Source: Ridgeia piscesae (Eukaryota; Annelida; Polychaeta; Sabellida; Siboglinidae). From it: a stretch of 64,000 nt of DNA. A model generated the notes under the pieces. The model saw nothing but the letters and a program-made list of their open reading frames with translations. It did not search any database and was not told where the DNA came from. Made by a program: the position numbers and the translations under genes. Below, one piece after another: positions 57,893 through 64,000 of the stretch (position 1 is the stretch's first letter; every line of letters starts with the position of its first letter). The DNA is taken from NCBI GenBank assembly GCA_025642075.2, contig JAODUO010001047.1:89615-153614 (forward strand), given 5' to 3'.

Positions 57893-60800
57893 CTGAAGAC
57901 ACAACAGTCTCAAACCATCACAACACACAACATAGTCCAGTTGTCTCTGGATCCTCTCACGCTGAGAACACATCAGTCTCAAACCATCACAACACACAAC
58001 ACAGTCCAGTTGTCTCTGGATCCTCTCACGCTGAGGACACAACAGTCTCAAAACCCCAAAAACAACAAAAAGTCCAGTTGTCTCTGGATCCTCTCACGCT
58101 GAGGACACAACAGTCTCCAACCATCACAACACACAACATAGTCCAGTTGTCTCTGGATCCTCTCACGCTGAGGACACAACAGTCTCCAACCATCACAACA
58201 CACAACATAGTCCAGTTGTCTCTGGATCCTCTCACGCTGAGGACACAACAGTCTCCAACCATCACAACACACAACATAGTCCAGGGTTTTGGATCCTCTC
58301 ACGCTGAGGACACAACAGTCTCAAACCAACACAACACACAACATAGTCCAGTTGTCTCTGGATCCTCTCACGCTGAGGACACAACAGTCTAACCATCACA
58401 ACACACAACAAGTCCAGTTGTCTCTGGGTCCTCTCACGCAAAAAAAGTCTCAAACCAACACAACACACAACATAGTCCAGTTGTCTCTGGATCCTCTCAC
58501 GCTGAGGACACAACAGTCTCCAACCATCACAACACACAACATAGTCCAGTTGTCTCTGGATCCTCTCACGCTGAGGACACAACAGTCTCAAACCACCACA
58601 ACACACAACATAGTCCAGTTGTCTCTGGATCCTCTCACGCTGAGGACACAACAGTCTCCCAAACCCTCACAACACACAACAAGTCCAGCTGTCTCTGGAT
58701 CCTCTCAGCTGAGGAAAAACAGTCTCAAACCATCACAACACACAACACAGTCCAGTTGTCTCTGGATCCTCTCACGCTGAGGACACAACAGTCTCAAACC
58801 ATCACAACACACAACATAGTCCAGTTGTCTCTGGATCCTCTCACGCTGAGGACACAACAGTCTCAAACCATCACAACACACAACATAGTCCAGTTGTCTC
58901 TGGATCCTCTCACGCTGAGGACACAACAGTCCAAACCATCACAACACACAACATAGTCCAGTTGTCTCTGGATCCTCTCACCTGAGGACACAACAGTCTC
59001 AAACCATCACAACACACAACATAGTCCAGTTGTCTCTGGATCCTCTCACGCTGAGGACACAACAGTCTCAAACCATCACAACACACAACATAGTCCAGTT
59101 GTCTCTGGATCCTCTCACGCTGAGGACACAACAGTCTCCAACCATCACAACACACAACACAGTCCAGTTGTCTCTGGATCCTCTCACGCTGAGGACACAC
59201 AGTCTCAAACCAACACAACACACAACATAGTCCAGTTGTCTCTGGATCCTCTCACGCTGAGGACACAACAGTCTCAAACCATCACAACACACAACATAGT
59301 CCAGTTGTCTCTGGATCCTCTCACGCTGAGGACACAACAGTCTCAAACCATCACAACACACAACACAGTCCAGTTGTCTCTGGATCCTCTCCGCTGAGGA
59401 CACAACAGTCTCAAACCATCACAACACACAACACAGTCCCGTGTCTCTGGATCCTCTCACGCTGAGGACAAACAGTCTCAAACCATCACAACCACAACAA
59501 GTCCGTGTCTCTGGATCCTCTCACCGAGGACACAACAGTCTCAAACCATCACAACACACAACAAGTCCAGTTGTCTTGGATCCTCTCAGCTAGGACACAA
59601 CATCTCAAACCATCACAACACACAACACAGTCCAGTTTTCTCTGGATCCTCTCACCTGAGGACACACAGTCTCAAACCATCACAACACACAACAAGTCCA
59701 GTTGTCTCTGGATTTTCAGCTAGGACACAACAGTCTCAAACCATCACAACACACAACAAGTCCAGTTGTCTCTGGATCCTCTCACGCTGAGGGCACACAG
59801 TCCAAAACCCTCACAAACACAACAAGTCCAGTTGTCCTGGATCCTCTCATGAACCCAGTCTCCAACCTACAACACCAACATAGTCCCGTTGCTCTGGATC
59901 CTCTCACGCTGAGGACCAACAGTCTCAAACCCACAACACACAACAAGTCCAGTTTTCTCTGGATCCTCCCCTGAGGCCTGTCTCAAAACCCTCCAACACA
60001 AACAATCCCGTTTCTCTGGATCCTCTCACGCTGAGGACACAACAGTCTCCCCCCAAAAACCCCCAAAAAGTCCGTTGTCTCTGGATCCTCTCACGCTGAG
60101 GACACATCAGTCTCCAACCATCACAACACACAACAAGTCCAGTTCTCTGGATCCTCTCACGCTGAGGACACAACAGTCTCCAACCATCCCCAACTAAGTT
60201 GTTTTGGATCCTCACCTGAGGACACAACAGTCTCCCAACCCTACAACACACAACAAGTCAGTTTTCTCTGGATCCCCTCACCTGAGGACACAACAGTCTC
60301 CAACCACACAACACACAACAATCCCGTTTTCTCTGGATCCTCTCACGCTAGGACAAACAGTCTCCAACCACACAACACACAACATAGTCCAGTTGTCTCT
60401 GGATCCTCTCACGCTGAGGACACAACAGTCTCCAACCATCACAACACACAACATAGTCCAGTTGTCTCTGGATCCTCTCACGCTGAGAACACAACAGTCT
60501 CCAACCATCACAACACACAACATAGTCCAGTTGTCTCTGGATCCTCTCACGCTGAGGACACAACAGTCTCCAACCATCACAACACACAACATAGTCCAGC
60601 TGTCTCTGGATCCTCTCACGCTGAGGACACAACAGTCTCAAACCATCACAACACACAACATAGTCCAGTTGTCTCTGGATCCTCTCACGCTGAGGACACA
60701 ACAGTCTCCAACCATCACAACACACAACAAGTCCAGTGTCTCTGGATCCTCTCACCTGAGGACACAACAGTCTCAACCATCACAACACACAACATAGTCC

Positions 60801-60937
60801 AGTTGTCTCTGGATCCTCTCACGCTGAGGACACAACAGTCTCAACCATCACAACACACAACATAGTCCAGTTGTCTCTGGATCCTCTCACGCTGAGGACA
60901 CAACAGTCTCAAACCATGACAACACACAACATAGTCC
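57893..60937 (-). repeat. 69-bp array of acceptor plus exon start, about 44 copies (- strand sense)
   Basis: 69-bp units. On the - strand each has TGTTGTGTCCTCAG (acceptor), then CGTGAGAGGATCCAGAGACA ACTGGACTATG (first ten codons of exon A, RERIQRQLDY), then TTGTGTGTTGTGATGGTTTG AGAC. 69 is divisible by three, so the unit stays open as a 23-residue repeat. Copies at 58400-58450, 58680-58730 and 59380-60350 show losses of 1-10 bases. Confidence 0.95.
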
Positions 60938-60938
60938 T

Positions 60939-63900
60939 GGACTTGTTGTGTGTGGATGGTTGAGACTGTTGTGTCCTCAGCGTGAGAGGATCCAGAGACA
61001 ACTGGACTATGTTGTGTGTTGTGATGGTTGGAGACTGTTGTGTCCTCAGCGTGAGAGGATCCAGAGACAACTGGACTATGTTGTGTGTTGTGTTGGTTGA
61101 GACTGTTGTGTCCTCAGCTAGTCCAGAGACAACTGGACTATGTTGTGTGTTGTGATGGTTGAGACTGTTGTGTCCTCAGCGTGAAGATCAGAGACAACTG
61201 GACTTGTGTTGTGATGTTGTGAAGTGGTTGGAGACTGTTGTGTCTGCTTGATGTTTGATGGTTGGAATTTGTGATTTGGCGTGTAATCAGAGACAACTGG
61301 ACTGTTGTGTGTTGTGATGGTTTGAACTGTTTGTCCTCGGGGATCAGAGACAGCTGGACTATGTTGTGTGTTGTGATGGTTGAGACTGTTGTGTCCCCAG
61401 CGTGGAAGGATCAGGCAAGGTATGTTGTGTGTTGTGATGGTTTGGGGACTTTGTGTCCTCAGCGTGGGGGATCCAGAGACAACTGGATTTGTGTTGTGAT
61501 GGTTGGAGACTTTTTCCTCAGCGTGAGAGGATCAAGACAGTGGATTTTGGATATTTGGTCTTTTTAGTGAGGAGATCAGAGACAACTGGACTATGTGTGT
61601 TTTGTGATGGTTTGAATATTGTCCTCCAGATGAGAATAATATGTTGTTGTTGAGACTGTCAGCTGAGAGGATCCGAGTATGTTGGTGTGTTGGAGATGTT
61701 TCAGTGGAGTTGAGTGGTGTGTTTTGATGGTGTCCCAGCGTGAGAGGATCAGAACCTGGATATGTTTGTGTTTGATGGTTGGAGACTTGTGTCCTCAGGT
61801 GGGAGATCAAGCAGTGGATGTGGTGGGGATGTTGTGTTCAGCGTGGAAGATCAGAAAACAACTGGAATTTAAATGATTTAATGTGTCTGAAATAGAAATG
61901 GTTTGATGTTGATGGTTGGAGACTTTGTCCTCAGCGTGGAAAGAATTGAAATGGTAGTTGGGGACGTGTCATGAGAAGGCTAATGGACTTTTTGTGTTTT
62001 GATGGTTGAGAAATTTTGTCTCAGCTGGAATATTGTGTGGTTGGGTTGGGGAAATTTGGGGTCTCAGCGTGAGAGGGTCAGAGACAACTGGACATGTTGT
62101 GTGTTGTGAGGGTTTGGAGACGTTGTGTCTCAGCGTGGGAGGGTCAGAGACAACTGGACATGTTGTGTGATTGTGATGGTTGGAAGTTTTTCCCCAGTGT
62201 GAAGGATCCCGAGACAACTGGACTATGTTTGTGTGTTGTGATGGGTTTGAAGACTGTTGTCTCAGTGGAGATCAGAGACAACTGGATTTTGTGTGTTTGA
62301 TGGTTGAGACTGTTGTGTCCTCAGGTGAGAGGATCCAGAGACAACTGGACTTGTTGTGTGTTGTGATGGTTGGGGATGTTGTGTCCTCAGCAGTGAGAGG
62401 ATCCAGAGACAACGTGTTTGATGTTGTGTGTGAGAGTCAGCTGATTTGTGTGGTTGGAAGATGTCCTCAGCGTGAGAGAATCGAGCAACGAGACATGTTG
62501 TGTTGATGGTTTGGGGACTGTTGTGTTCCCCGCGTGAGAGGATCAGAACAACTGGTATGTGTGTTTGTGAAGTTCTAGATGGGTGAGGTATTTAGACCTT
62601 TGTGTTAGGTGAGAGGTAGAGGGCATGTTGTGTTGTGATGGTTGAACTGTTGTGTCCCCAGAACGTTTGGAGAGATCCAAGCTGGATATGTTTGGGGTTG
62701 TGATGGTTTGGAGACTGTTGTGTCCTGGTGAGAATCCAGAGACAACTGGACTATGTTGTGTGTTGTGATGGTTTGAGAATTTGTTTTCCTCAGCGTGAGA
62801 GATCCAGAGACGGACTGTTTTGTGTTTTATTTGGGGATGTTGTCTCAGGGGGAAGAGACAGTGAATGAGCTTGTTGATGGTTTTAGACTGGTGGTGAGCC
62901 CGGACTTTTTTTGTTGTGAGGTTTTGGGGATTTTGGGGTCCCAGCGTGAGAGGGCAAGCCCCGGGCCATGTTGGTTTGGATATTGTGTCCCCAGGGAGAG
63001 GGTCAAAAATGGATTGTTTTGGGGTTTTGATGGTTAATTTGTGTCCCCAGCGGGGGCAGGTGGTTTAGAGGTTTAGACTTGTGCCCGTGAGGGACCGAGC
63101 AACTGGACATTTGTGTTTTTGGTTTTGGGCTTTGTGTCCCAGCGTGGGGGGGATCAAGCAACTGGATATTTGTTTTTTTGGACTGTGTTCCCCCAGGTGA
63201 GAGGGAGGAAACCCGGAAAATGTTTTGGTTTGATTTAAAAGAGACCCGGGAAAATATGGGTGAACGGGGTTCCTGGGGGGTGGAAACAAATGTTGGTTTT
63301 GAGGTTGGAATTTTTGTTCCCCCCTAGGATTTTAAAACAGGTGGTTTTTTTTGGAATTGTGTTGGGAAAAGGGGGCGGGGGTTTAGGACGAAACAGGGTT
63401 TTTGTGTTGTGATGGTTTAATGTTTGTTATTCAGGAAAAGGTTTTTGTTTTGTGTTTTGTGGTTTAGTTTTTTGTCCCCAGTGAGAGGATCAAACAAGGG
63501 TTTTTGTTTTTTGTGTGGTTTTAGTTGTCCCCAGCGTGGGGGGGAATCAAGCAACTGGTTTTTTTGTGTGGTTTTATGGTTTGGTTTTTTCCTCAGGAGA
63601 AATCAGTTTTGTGTTGTGATGGTTTGAGTTTGTTTGGGGTTTTTTGGGGAGATCCAGAGAAAATTTTTGTTGTGGTGATGGTTTGGACTGTTTGGCCTGG
63701 GAGGATCGAGAAACCCGGACTTTTGTTGTTTTGTGTTTTAGAATTTTTTCAGCTTTCCGGACAACTATTTTTTGGTTTGAGGTTTGGTGTTTTTCAGGTG
63801 GGGATCCCGGACAACTGGAAATATTTGTTGGGTTTTTGGTTTTGTGTGTCCTAGGTGAAGGGTCCCGGACAAATGGGCATTTTTGTTGTGTGGTTTGGGG

Positions 63901-64000
63901 ACTGTTTGTGTCCCCCCAGAGGGGGAGAGGGATTGGTTGACATGTTGGGGTTTTGGATGTTTGTCCCCAGCGTGAGATTTTTTTGTGTGTTAAAATTTGG
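60939..64000 (+). repeat. Same 69-bp array in inverted orientation, decaying to the window end
   Basis: After the turning point at 60938 the units appear in the opposite sense (CCTCAGCGTGAGAGGATCCA on +). The first 3-4 copies are near consensus. Beyond about 61150 spacing is irregular and G and T runs expand, with CAGCG and GATGGTT remnants still visible to 63980. It looks like unpolished consensus more than ancient decay. Confidence 0.9.

Overview
The window is animal (metazoan) genomic DNA. Its genes have many short exons with GT-AG splice sites and introns of up to 15 kb. Almost every long open frame in it is simply a tandem repeat read through. The main gene lies on the + strand: a salt-inducible kinase of the SIK3 type (LKB1/AMPK-related family). 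Fifteen exons can be joined by reading frame and splice phase, from the ATP-binding lysine (exon at 171) to the stop codon at 46991-46993. The first exon or exons lie upstream of the window. A second gene on the - strand (about 57892 down to 53803) converges on it tail to tail. Its three last exons resemble the C-terminal end of the JHY (C11orf63) ciliary protein family; that name is tentative. The repeats (tRNA-derived SINE, Harbinger relic, LINE) and the SIK3 layout fit an invertebrate, perhaps a lophotrochozoan such as a mollusc, but the species cannot be fixed from sequence alone.

Layout: 1-15245 holds kinase exons for the N-lobe and catalytic loop, separated by repeat-rich introns that contain a dead PIF/Harbinger element. 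15246-30553 is one huge intron made largely of minisatellites: a 38-bp array, a 65-bp array of about 63 copies, and 40-, 21- and 69-bp arrays, plus a tRNA-derived SINE pair. 30554-35635 carries the activation loop, C-lobe, UBA region and the first 14-3-3/PKA-site exon. 35636-46993 carries the regulatory C-terminal half. 46994 to about 50930 is the probable 3' UTR. 50931-53800 is a short intergenic stretch. 53803-57892 is the second gene, with a LINE fragment and a MITE in its introns. 57893-64000 is a 69-bp array that flips orientation at 60938 and then decays in quality.

The most striking feature is that several minisatellites are built from the splice junction of the exon they touch. The donor of the catalytic-loop exon is copied about 48 times (38-bp unit). 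The acceptor and start of the UBA-linker exon are copied 7 times (62-bp unit). A donor-like 12-bp unit is copied about 88 times beside exon 6. The acceptor and first ten codons of the JHY-like exon are copied dozens of times (69-bp unit). There is an 88-bp acceptor duplication at the first exon and a degenerate acceptor array before exon 12. Tandem repeats make up roughly a third of the window.

The SIK3-like reading frame has one break: in exon 11, the exon carrying the second 14-3-3 serine, the best acceptor leads to a stop. Two nucleotides appear to be missing, or an internal acceptor is used. Array interiors (19430-19560, 16540-16740, 59400-60350, 61100-64000) show dropped bases and homopolymer noise, so copy numbers and the inversion may partly reflect assembly error.
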